Shown piece by piece: positions 22,057 to 29,855 of a DNA stretch of 64,000 bases (positions within the stretch are counted from its first letter, which is position 1; the number at the start of each line of letters is the position of its first letter). Source of the DNA: Gimesia fumaroli. Its GTDB lineage: Bacteria > Planctomycetota > Planctomycetia > Planctomycetales > Planctomycetaceae. The notes beneath the pieces were generated by a model, which saw nothing but the letters and a program-made list of their open reading frames with translations, ran no database searches and was not told the DNA's origin. The position numbers and the translations under genes were made by a program. The DNA lies in contig NZ_CP037452.1 of NCBI RefSeq assembly GCF_007754425.1, positions 3,819,164 to 3,883,163 of the forward strand. The letters are read 5' to 3'.

Positions 22057-22827
22057 TTATTTAGGCTTTCGGTTTTTGTGAAATTGCTCGCTGTGAATCA
22101 TTTCATGTGGGACGCCGTTTTCTAACAGGCTGATTTCAAAGTCCTGATTGAATCGTCGGGGGCCACACAGGAAGAAGCGAGACATCTGCACCTGGGGGAT
22201 TTTTGACAAAACGAAATCAGAATTGAGATAACCACAGTAACCGAGCCAGTGTGGCGCGGGTTGGGAAAGCGTCAGGAAATAATGAAAGTCGGGCATTTCC
22301 GTAATGAGCGACCTGGTTTCTTCATCAAAGATAATATCGTTGTGAGTTCTGGCCCCATAAAATAAGTAACAGGGATTATTGATTTCTGCTTCTTTCAAGT
22401 AACGCACCATGCTGATCATGGGAGTGATCCCAATTCCCGCACATAACAGCACGAGTGGTTCGGTATGTTCTTGCGGATCAAAATAGAATTTCCCAAGTGG
22501 ACCTTTGAGAAGAATATTGCTGCCAGGCCCGATATGGTCAAAAAAATAATTGCCTACCTGTCCCAATGGATTCCGTTTGATGGTGAGATCAATTCGCTCC
22601 GGGTGTCGAGGCGACGAACTGATTGAAAAACTCCGCCAGACCTCAGCTCCATTAATGTTGAGACAGACTTTCACAAACATACCTGGCTTGTGAGGGGCAA
22701 GTTGCCCCTTCAAATTATCCAGCCGAAAGGTGCGCACCTCATCTGTTTCCTGAATGACTTCGATTACGGGAAGTGAAACCAGTTGTTCGTTTTGCTTTTT
22801 GAAATCTTGTTGTTGTGAATCGATCAT
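22057..22827 (-). CDS. FAD/NAD(P)H ferredoxin-reductase-type oxidoreductase
   Basis: 256 residues of the ferredoxin-NADP reductase superfamily without an attached ferredoxin domain. The FAD site is RSFSISSSPRH followed by DLTIKRNPLGQVGNYFF; the nicotinamide site is LLCAGIGITPMISMVRYL; the C-terminal block is FFLCGPRRFNQDFEISL. It probably takes electrons from NAD(P)H and hands them to the adjacent Fe-S membrane protein or directly to NasA. An in-frame upstream extension overlaps nirBD; ATG at 22827 with AGGT about 7 nt upstream is chosen. The gene starts 14 nt after the nirBD stop. Confidence 0.87.
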   Translation of the reverse strand: MIDSQQQDFKKQNEQLVSLPVIEVIQETDEVRTFRLDNLKGQLAPHKPGMFVKVCLNINGAEVWRSFSISSSPRHPERIDLTIKRNPLGQVGNYFFDHIGPGSNILLKGPLGKFYFDPQEHTEPLVLLCAGIGITPMISMVRYLKEAEINNPCYLFYGARTHNDIIFDEETRSLITEMPDFHYFLTLSQPAPHWLGYCGYLNSDFVLSKIPQVQMSRFFLCGPRRFNQDFEISLLENGVPHEMIHSEQFHKNRKPK

Positions 22828-22841
22828 TTTTTTACCTGTGC

Positions 22842-25808
22842 TTAGTGAGCGCCAGCACATTCTACCTGACTCAATAATTCATCGAGTACTTTTTCTTCGG
22901 GAAGTTCCAGATACACATTTTCCTGTTCGTCTACTTTAACTTGAAACACATTGACTGAATACTGTTCTTCGCCACCCAGGCAGGCACCGTTTTCCAGAGA
23001 AAACGTTTTTTTGTGCAGCGGGCAGGCGACTTTAGGGATTCCCTGCTGATCGCCGATGATTCCCCGTGACAGTACCATGGCTTTTTTATGGGGGCACATC
23101 TGCTGGCAGGCATACCATTCGCCGCGACTGGTAAAGTTGAAGACAGCGATTTGAGAATTTCCATATTTCACGGTCGAACCATTATCGGCAGGAAAGTCGC
23201 TGACGGTTCCGACACGAATCCATTCCCGGGGCTCCGTGTTTAATTCATCTTTGGATGATTCTAATGGCTTGAGGTCATCAACGGGGATAAAGTCAGGTGC
23301 CCAGTCGACAGGACGGTGTTGACCCCGTTGCGGGATCAGTTCAATTGAAGGCTGATGCTCGTCGGTATTGACGAATTGTTCAAACAGTCGCCGTTTCTCA
23401 GGATTGTCGACGACTTCTTTCCATTCACAATGATACGTGTCGACTAGCGATTGCATCATGGATTCCAGCTCGTCACAGATTCCCAGCTTATCTTCAATCA
23501 CGACCTCTTTCAGATACTCAATGCCACCTTCCAGTTTATCCAGCCAGGTTGCAGTGCGGGTTAACTTATCAGCGGTCTGGATATAATACATCAGAAAGCG
23601 ATCCAGGTATTCAATACAGGTTTCTTCATCCAGGTCAGAAGCAAACAGGTCGGCGTGCCGGGGCTTTGAGCCGCCATTTCCGCAAATATACAGGTTGTAG
23701 CCATTTTCGGTGGCGATGAGTCCGAAGTCTTTACTTTGTGCTTCCGCACATTCACGCACACATCCCGAGACGCCCCCTTTAATTTTATGGGGAGCACGAA
23801 TACCACGATAACGTTCTTCCAGTCGAATTGCGAAACCAACCGAATCTCCGACCCCGTAGCGGCACCAGGTCGTACCTACACAACTTTTAACCGTGCGCAG
23901 TGCCTTACCGTAAGCGTGGCCGCTCTCAAAGCCGGCATTGATCAGTTTTTCCCAGATTCCGGGGAGATCGTGCACTTCCGCACCGAATAAGTCGACACGT
24001 TGGCCACCGGTGATTTTGGTGTAGAGTCCGTATTCCTTCGCGACTTCTCCCAGGACGATCAGTTTTTCGGGCGTGATTTCACCACCCGGGACTCGGGGGA
24101 CAACCGAGTAGAGACCGCCGCGTTGTACGTTCGCCAGAAAACGATCGTTTGTGTCCTGCAGATTGGCATGCTCCACAATGTGATCGTTCCAGAGGCTGGC
24201 AAGGATCGAGGCGACAGTGGGTTTACAGACCTCGCAGCCGGAGCCCGAACCGCAGTCATCAATCACAGCGGCAAAAGTTTTCAGCTGTTTGATTTTGATG
24301 ATATCGAATAATTCTGTTCTCGAATATTCGAAGTGTTCACAGAGGTGATTGTTAACGGTAATACCAGAGGCCGCCATTTCTGCTTTAAACACATCGGTGA
24401 CCAGAGGCAGACAGCCCCCACAGCCTGCCCCGGCTTTGGTGCAGGCTTTCACCTGATCGACCGAGGTTAAGCTTCCGTCTTGAATCGCAGAACAGATTTG
24501 TCCTTTGGTGACATTATTACAGGAACAGATCTGTGCTTCGTCGGGCATATCAGCGGCACTACCACCCGGAATGCCGCCTCCTGCACCGACCACAAGTTCG
24601 TGAGGGCTACAAGGTAATACGTCTTCTGATTTTGCCAGCATAGAGAGGCTACCGTAATCAGAAGCGTCTCCAATTAGTATGCCACCCAGTAACTGGGTTC
24701 CCTCTGTATTAAACACGAGTTTTTTATAGACGCCTTTGAAGGGATCTTCGAAGGTCAGGCTTTTGGAATGGGCCGGATCAGCTTCGTAGTCACCAAAACT
24801 GGCCACGTCGACGCCCATTAATTTTAATTTTGTAGAGAGATCGCTGCCCGTGAATTGCGTTTCCCCACTCTGGCACAAATGCGTCGCTGCGACTTCGGCC
24901 ATTTGATAGCCGGGTGCAACCAGTCCATAGACCATACCGGAGTGCAGAGCGACTTCGCCGACTGCGTAGATGTCGGGATCGGAAGTCTGCAGATGATCAT
25001 TCACCAGAATGCCGCCCCGCTCACCGACTTCCAGATCGCATTCCCGCGCCAGTTCATCGCGGGGACGAATCCCGGCCGAGACGATGATCATGTCGAGATC
25101 CAGCTCTTCTCCATCCTGGAAACGAATGCCGGTCACTTTGTTTTCGCCGAGAACTTCGTCGGTGGCTTTATTCAGATGGACCTTGACGCCCAGTTCTTCA
25201 ATTTTTTGAACCAGAATTTTGGAGCCCGCATCGTCAATTTGACGTGGCATGAGTCGCGGGGCGAATTCCAGAACGTGTGTTTCCAGTCCCAGGTCCAGAG
25301 CCGCCTTGGCGGCTTCGAGGCCGAGCAGTCCCCCACCAATGACCGCGGCTTTCCTGGAGTGAGACGCGTAATCAATGATTAATTCCAGGTCGTTGATCGT
25401 TCGATAAACGAAAACGCCCCGGTTTTTGATTCCGGGGACCGTTGGCACAAATGGATAAGAGCCGGTCGCGATCACGACTTTATCATAAGGGATCTCGACT
25501 CCCTTTTGAGAGCGAATTATTTTGTTTTCGCGATCAATGCTGACTGCACGGTCGGCCAGATGCAGGTCGATGTTGTTTTCCGCGTACCATTCCTTGCGTG
25601 CCAGCATCAGCTTTTCGGCATCGTTATGGGCAAAAAACTGTGTTAAGCCGACCCGGTCATACGCGGCCCGGGGTTCTTCGCAAAACGTGACAATTTTATA
25701 TTCCTGTGACTGGTCTTTCTCGATGAGTTGCTCACAAAACCGCAAGCCGACCATGCCGTTACCAATTACAACTACACTTTGTTTTTGTTCAGAATTTCGC
25801 TGAATCAC
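22842..25808 (-). CDS. nirB: NAD(P)H nitrite reductase, fused large and small subunits (NirBD)
   Basis: 988 residues reducing nitrite to ammonium. Order: FAD/NAD domain 1-400 (VVVIGNGMVGLRF, VIGGGLLGLEAAK); BFD-type [2Fe-2S] domain with C428, C430, C463, C466; a second CxxC region at 519-528; siroheme/[4Fe-4S] domain with C643, C649, C683, C687 (CVGTTWCRYGVGD, SGCVRECAEAQ); then from about 860 a NirD domain with an intact Rieske-type pattern, CPH (905-907) and CPLH (929-932). NirD is usually a separate protein. The start is GTG at 25808 with AAAGGTGG about 7 nt upstream. It follows the transporter gene by 59 nt. Confidence 0.95.
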   Translation of the reverse strand: MIQRNSEQKQSVVVIGNGMVGLRFCEQLIEKDQSQEYKIVTFCEEPRAAYDRVGLTQFFAHNDAEKLMLARKEWYAENNIDLHLADRAVSIDRENKIIRSQKGVEIPYDKVVIATGSYPFVPTVPGIKNRGVFVYRTINDLELIIDYASHSRKAAVIGGGLLGLEAAKAALDLGLETHVLEFAPRLMPRQIDDAGSKILVQKIEELGVKVHLNKATDEVLGENKVTGIRFQDGEELDLDMIIVSAGIRPRDELARECDLEVGERGGILVNDHLQTSDPDIYAVGEVALHSGMVYGLVAPGYQMAEVAATHLCQSGETQFTGSDLSTKLKLMGVDVASFGDYEADPAHSKSLTFEDPFKGVYKKLVFNTEGTQLLGGILIGDASDYGSLSMLAKSEDVLPCSPHELVVGAGGGIPGGSAADMPDEAQICSCNNVTKGQICSAIQDGSLTSVDQVKACTKAGAGCGGCLPLVTDVFKAEMAASGITVNNHLCEHFEYSRTELFDIIKIKQLKTFAAVIDDCGSGSGCEVCKPTVASILASLWNDHIVEHANLQDTNDRFLANVQRGGLYSVVPRVPGGEITPEKLIVLGEVAKEYGLYTKITGGQRVDLFGAEVHDLPGIWEKLINAGFESGHAYGKALRTVKSCVGTTWCRYGVGDSVGFAIRLEERYRGIRAPHKIKGGVSGCVRECAEAQSKDFGLIATENGYNLYICGNGGSKPRHADLFASDLDEETCIEYLDRFLMYYIQTADKLTRTATWLDKLEGGIEYLKEVVIEDKLGICDELESMMQSLVDTYHCEWKEVVDNPEKRRLFEQFVNTDEHQPSIELIPQRGQHRPVDWAPDFIPVDDLKPLESSKDELNTEPREWIRVGTVSDFPADNGSTVKYGNSQIAVFNFTSRGEWYACQQMCPHKKAMVLSRGIIGDQQGIPKVACPLHKKTFSLENGACLGGEEQYSVNVFQVKVDEQENVYLELPEEKVLDELLSQVECAGAH

Positions 25809-25867
25809 TGAGAGTCCACCTTTAAATCAGAGCACTTTTTTATTTTAAACGCGGTATCGGTGAGGAA

Positions 25868-27247
25868 CTAATTCCCCATCGATGCTGCCAGTTCTTTCTC
25901 TCCCGTTTTGAGGGTGATTGCCGATTCTGTTGCCAGACGAGCCTCTTCTTCGGATTCTTCATTGAACCGAACGAGGAACGTCAGAAACGCACAACTGGTA
26001 ACGATGGCACCCAGAATAAACAGAGCCGTAGGCCAGTTGATGGCCTGGGTTTTAAACAGGAATCCGGCCGCCACTGCCCCGGCGTTCCCACCCGCACCCA
26101 CAATCCCGGAAACAGGACCGAGGGCTTTTTTATTGATGAACGGGACAACCGAGTAGGTCGCTCCCTCCGACATTTGTACGAACAGGCTAAAGACGATAAG
26201 TGTTGGTAATGCCATGGCCAGAACATCCATTCGTGAAAAGACCATCAGAGCAATCCCTTCACAGAAAATCGCGATGAATAACCATTTGACACGTCCGCTG
26301 AGTCCCCATTTTTTGCCGAAGCGGTCACCAAAGGCCCCACCCAGAGTTCGGGCGAAAATATTCATCAACCCGAACATACTGGCAAACAGACCGGCCATTT
26401 TGATGGCTTTCGTGGTATCCATATTCTTGAAGTAATCAAAGTAATCCAGAAAATAGAGTGCTGCGACATTGTTGAGCGTGAGTTCGATTCCGAAGCAGGC
26501 TCCGTAGATCACAAACAATGCCCAGACACGATGATCTTTGCAGGCACTTAAAAACATGCCTTTCTTTTCTTCTTTTTGTGGCAACTTGCCTGCTGCTCGC
26601 AGGTCTTTGAAATTTCCATCCGGGGTGTCCTGCGTCAGGAAGAAATAAGCGACGCCCGTCAAAGCACAGACTAGCCCGGCTAAAAACATGGAGGCTCGCC
26701 AGCCAAGAGATTCACTGAAACCGAAAATGCCGATAAACATGGTGAAAATCAGGGGCATGATAATTTGAGTGACACCGCCACCCAGGTTTCCCCAGCCGGC
26801 CGTGGTAGCGTTTGCTGTTCCCACACAATTCGGTGCGAACATGACTGAGGTGTGATATTGAGTGATGACAAACGAGGCACCGATGGCACCAATGGCAATT
26901 CGGAAGATCAGAAATGTGGTATAATCATGAGCGAATCCAATTCCCATCACGGGGATGGCTCCGAGAACCAAAAGCCAGGTGTAAGCCAGCCGCGGACCAA
27001 TATGATCACAGAGCCAACCAATAAACAGTCGGGCAATAACTGTGATCGCAACCGAGCCGATAATACACCAGCCGATCTGCTCTTTGGTCAGCAGCATTTC
27101 TTCCCGTACGACTTTCATCAACGGGGCGATTCCAAACCAGGCAAAGAAACAGAGAAAGAAGGCGAACCAGGACATATGAAATGCCCGCATCTGAGGCGTC
27201 GTAAAATTAAACAGATTGATTCTGGTTGCTTTGTTTGGAATATCCAT
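25868..27247 (-). CDS. narK: Nitrate/nitrite MFS transporter, NarK/NasA type
   Basis: 459 residues with about 12 membrane helices. NNP-family signatures are visible: FFAWFGIAPLMKVVREEM in helix 1, GWCIIGSVAITVIARLFIGWLCDHIGPR, GWGNLGGGVTQIIMPLIF (first Asn/Gly signature) and GIVGAGGNAGAVAAGFLF (second signature). It imports nitrate for the nitrate and nitrite reductases encoded directly downstream. First structural gene of the operon; its ATG is about 355 nt downstream of a sigma-54 promoter element, so the transcript has a long leader. The ribosome site (AAGAAAG) is weak. Confidence 0.93.
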   Translation of the reverse strand: MDIPNKATRINLFNFTTPQMRAFHMSWFAFFLCFFAWFGIAPLMKVVREEMLLTKEQIGWCIIGSVAITVIARLFIGWLCDHIGPRLAYTWLLVLGAIPVMGIGFAHDYTTFLIFRIAIGAIGASFVITQYHTSVMFAPNCVGTANATTAGWGNLGGGVTQIIMPLIFTMFIGIFGFSESLGWRASMFLAGLVCALTGVAYFFLTQDTPDGNFKDLRAAGKLPQKEEKKGMFLSACKDHRVWALFVIYGACFGIELTLNNVAALYFLDYFDYFKNMDTTKAIKMAGLFASMFGLMNIFARTLGGAFGDRFGKKWGLSGRVKWLFIAIFCEGIALMVFSRMDVLAMALPTLIVFSLFVQMSEGATYSVVPFINKKALGPVSGIVGAGGNAGAVAAGFLFKTQAINWPTALFILGAIVTSCAFLTFLVRFNEESEEEARLATESAITLKTGEKELAASMGN

Positions 27248-27324
27248 TTCGTAAAGGCTTTCTTGAGCTGGTTCTCTTTGAGGGGGGCTGTCTCAGTTCC
27301 TTCTCTTCTAAAAAGACTGAAATC

Positions 27325-27338
27325 CATTGCGCGCAATG
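27325..27338. promoter_or_regulatory. 14-bp perfect palindrome in the nitrate operon leader
   Basis: CATTGCGCGCAATG reads the same on both strands. It lies about 78 nt upstream of the narK start and downstream of the sigma-54 promoter, so it falls inside the transcribed leader. A palindrome without spacer suits a dimeric repressor or regulator site rather than an RNA hairpin. The role is inferred. Confidence 0.4.
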
Positions 27339-27397
27339 CGATCACAGTGTTTTGAATCGAAAATAAGAAGAGCCGGTTGGATCAGCCTGGATCTCTT

Positions 27398-27505
27398 CTA
27401 CAAGCTGAAGAGGGGAGCGCGGCTCTGATAGCTTGCACAAAAAATGGGTCGATTTTCAGTGGTTTTTAATTGTGAGTGATCTTTGTGTTCATTCTCTATC
27501 TTCAT
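27398..27505 (-). CDS. Possible 35-residue leader peptide of the nitrate operon
   Basis: A short ORF starting at ATG 27505 (MKIENEHKDHSQLK) with a strong ribosome site, AGGAG with 8 nt spacing, and ending at TAG 27398-27400. It lies between the sigma-54 element and narK on the same strand. It has no recognisable domain. It could be a leader peptide, a small protein or chance; the good ribosome site is the only positive evidence. Confidence 0.3.
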   Translation of the reverse strand: MKIENEHKDHSQLKTTENRPIFCASYQSRAPLFSL

Positions 27506-27601
27506 GTCTGAATCTCCTGAAAGCGCAGAAGAGATCAGAGTGGCCCACACCTCCAACGATGCATGATCATCAGGGGGTAAATTAGATGAAATACTTGAAA
27601 G

Positions 27602-27616
27602 GCAAAGCATGTGCCA
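27602..27616 (-). promoter_or_regulatory. Sigma-54 (RpoN) -24/-12 promoter of the nitrate operon
   Basis: On the minus strand the sequence is TGGCAC-ATGCT-TTGC, matching the sigma-54 consensus TGGCAC-N5-TTGC exactly, with GG and GC separated by the required 10 nt. It points toward narK; transcription should start near 27590. Sigma-54 control is well known for nitrogen assimilation genes, so the match and the context agree. It lies about 200 nt past the nadA stop. Confidence 0.78.
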
Positions 27617-27647
27617 GAAAATAAGACAACTATATTTAGAAAATGGG

Positions 27648-27678
27648 AATAGAGTCTTTCTGAAAGAAAAACTCTATT
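27648..27678. promoter_or_regulatory. Nested dyad upstream of the sigma-54 promoter
   Basis: AATAGAGT (27648-27655) and ACTCTATT (27671-27678) form a perfect 8-bp inverted repeat; inside it TCTTTC-T-GAAAGA (27655-27667) forms a second palindrome. Its centre is about 73 bp upstream of the predicted transcription start, a fitting place for an enhancer-binding activator. It does not match the enterobacterial NtrC consensus. Alternatively it is a weak terminator for nadA, but no T-run follows on that strand. Confidence 0.45.
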
Positions 27679-27813
27679 ATTGGACAGGAAAAGAGGATTT
27701 TTACCACTCAAAAAATATTAGGAGAGGCGAATGTCCAGTCTGATTTCTGAGCAGAAACAAAGCTGAATGCTTAGAGAATGGGCAGGTTTTGTGTGCAATG
27801 GCGCGCTGAATGA

Positions 27814-28803
27814 CTACTGTAGCAGGCTACGTTCGAGCACGTCTTTTGCTTTATCGAAATATGGCTGCCATTCAATTTCTGGCTTACCGTATTTCAGGCA
27901 GTCACGGACCTTCTGCAGTGTATTGAGGGCCATATGCGGACAGCGATTGCAGGCACAGGTTTCACCGGTGGAAGACATGATTCCCGGAACTGGAATAAAC
28001 GTATGTTGAGGCGCTGACTTGTGCAGCGGGTGGATCATATTTGCTTCGGTGGCAACCAGAAAAGTTCCCGGCTCTTTGATGGACATGACGTATTGTCGCA
28101 GCTTTTCCGTACCGCCGATGAAATCAGAGACTTCCAGAATACGATGCGGACATTCGGGGTGTGCTAATACGATCGAACCAGGATTGTTCTTTTTGGCACG
28201 CAGAAGATCCTGCACGCTGAAGATCTCGTGGACCATGCAGGAGCCGGGCCAGAGGATCATATTACGCCCTGATACTTCCTGCAGGTAACGTCCCAGGTGC
28301 TGATCGGGAACAAACAGAATTTCTTTGTCTTTAGGAACGCGGTCGATAATTTCCCGTGCATTGCCACTGGTCACAATCCAGTCGCAGAGACTTTTGACTT
28401 TGGCTGTCGTGTTAATGTAGGCGACGGTTTCGAAATCGCGTCCTTCCGCCCGCAGTTTTTCCTGGAACTGGAGCAGGTCTCCGTATTGACAACTGTCAGC
28501 CAGAGAACAGCCGGCATTCAGGTCTGGCAGAAGCACCTTCTTTTCCGGGCTCAGAATCTTGGTTGATTCAGCCATAAAATGTACGCCAGAGAAGACAATT
28601 GTCGATGTCTCCACTTTCACGGCGTCCCGGGCCAGTTTCAGGCTGTCACCTGTGAAATCCGCAATTTCCTGGATATCGCCATCAATGTAGAAGTGAGCCA
28701 GTAGCGTCGCATCTTTTTCTTTTTTGAGGGCGTCAATTTCGTCCATCAGATCGAGTGGATCTTCATAGACTTCTTCATTGTTATCGATTGTTGGCAATGA
28801 CAT
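27814..28803 (-). CDS. nadA: Quinolinate synthase A
   Basis: 329 residues. It condenses iminoaspartate with dihydroxyacetone phosphate to quinolinate in NAD biosynthesis and needs a [4Fe-4S] cluster. The cluster Cys are in [19 protein letters not shown] and the C-terminal CACNRCPHM. Other family blocks are [44 protein letters not shown] and LAHPECP. ATG at 28803 with GAGGG upstream. Single gene; it is separated from the nitrate operon downstream by the sigma-54 control region. Confidence 0.95.
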   Translation of the reverse strand: MSLPTIDNNEEVYEDPLDLMDEIDALKKEKDATLLAHFYIDGDIQEIADFTGDSLKLARDAVKVETSTIVFSGVHFMAESTKILSPEKKVLLPDLNAGCSLADSCQYGDLLQFQEKLRAEGRDFETVAYINTTAKVKSLCDWIVTSGNAREIIDRVPKDKEILFVPDQHLGRYLQEVSGRNMILWPGSCMVHEIFSVQDLLRAKKNNPGSIVLAHPECPHRILEVSDFIGGTEKLRQYVMSIKEPGTFLVATEANMIHPLHKSAPQHTFIPVPGIMSSTGETCACNRCPHMALNTLQKVRDCLKYGKPEIEWQPYFDKAKDVLERSLLQ

Positions 28804-29006
28804 TGGCGCAGGCCCTCAAAAAACGCTGATTCATAACAGAACTTAAAGTACGGACAGGAGATCGCCGTCAAAAGTTCAAGACTTCATTTAACTTATACTG
28901 GAGAATTTGAAACTCTTCCGGTACAACTTTAGTACTATTGTTGACGAAAAAAGATCCTCGTCAAGTTGCTATTATTCTATATAATTGTGTGAAGGTTTAG
29001 AACTCT

Positions 29007-29831
29007 ATGGCAGATCAATCATTGCGAATCCTGGTTTTTGGCGCTCACCCTGATGATTGTGACATCAAGGCGGGGGGGACAGCTGCCTTATATCAACAAG
29101 CCGGGCACACGGTGAAATTTGTCAGTGTCACGAATGGTGAATCGGGCCATCAGCGCCTTTCCGGGCCTGAACTGGCGGACATCCGTCGTGCAGAAGCGGC
29201 TGCCGCTGGGAAATCACTGGGAGTTGAATACGAAGTACTCCAAAACCGGGACGGGTATCTGCAGCCTACCATTGAAGCACGATTTGAAATCATTCGGCTG
29301 ATCCGCACGTTTCAGCCTGATCTGATTTTGACACATCGTCCCAATGATTATCATCCCGATCACCGGTATACCTCACAGCTGGTATGTGATGCAGCTTATA
29401 TGGTCACGGTGCCTCCCATCGTTCCTGAGGTTCCCGCACTGCGAACGAACCCCGTGATTGCCTATTTGTCCGATCATTTTACGCGCCCCTACCCCTTCTC
29501 TCCCACCGTGGTGGCCGATGTTGAACCGGTCTGGGATCGACTGGTGGATGCGCTCGACAGCCATCGTTCCCAGTTTTACGACTGGCTGCCTTATAATCAT
29601 TTCTATGAAGAGGAAGTGCCAGCCGACGAGTCACAACGTAAAGCCTGGCTCAGCGAAAAAATGAAGGCCCGCATTGCTCCTCTGGCCGACCGCTATCGTG
29701 ATTTGATTATTCAAACCTACGGTGAAAAACGAGGCAACGAAATTCAATTGATCGAAGCATTTGAGCCTTGTGAATACGGCTCACCATTAACAGAAGAAAA
29801 CACCAAAACGTTATTTCCATTCCTACCCTGA
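29007..29831 (+). CDS. PIG-L (LmbE-like) family deacetylase
   Basis: 274 residues. The zinc site AHPDD is seen near the N-terminus (ILVFGAHPDDCDIKAGG) with the third ligand in THRPNDYHPDHR. The family removes N-acetyl groups from GlcNAc-type sugars (bacillithiol and mycothiol pathways, GPI, antibiotics); the substrate here cannot be told. It is followed within 25 nt by a di-haem cytochrome gene, so both are probably co-transcribed. The divergent promoter region to nadA is 203 bp. Confidence 0.9.
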   Translation: MADQSLRILVFGAHPDDCDIKAGGTAALYQQAGHTVKFVSVTNGESGHQRLSGPELADIRRAEAAAAGKSLGVEYEVLQNRDGYLQPTIEARFEIIRLIRTFQPDLILTHRPNDYHPDHRYTSQLVCDAAYMVTVPPIVPEVPALRTNPVIAYLSDHFTRPYPFSPTVVADVEPVWDRLVDALDSHRSQFYDWLPYNHFYEEEVPADESQRKAWLSEKMKARIAPLADRYRDLIIQTYGEKRGNEIQLIEAFEPCEYGSPLTEENTKTLFPFLP

Positions 29832-29855
29832 TCATATTTGAAGAGCCACGTGTCT

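Noticed and set aside
27398..27610. Longer version of the leader ORF starting at 27610
   Set aside because: Its first codon overlaps the -12 element of the sigma-54 promoter and lies upstream of the predicted transcript start; the ATG at 27505 has the ribosome site.
27648..27678. Dyad as the nadA terminator
   Set aside because: Read on the nadA strand the repeat is followed by CCCATTTTC rather than a T-run, and it lies about 135 nt beyond the stop; kept as a regulatory candidate instead.
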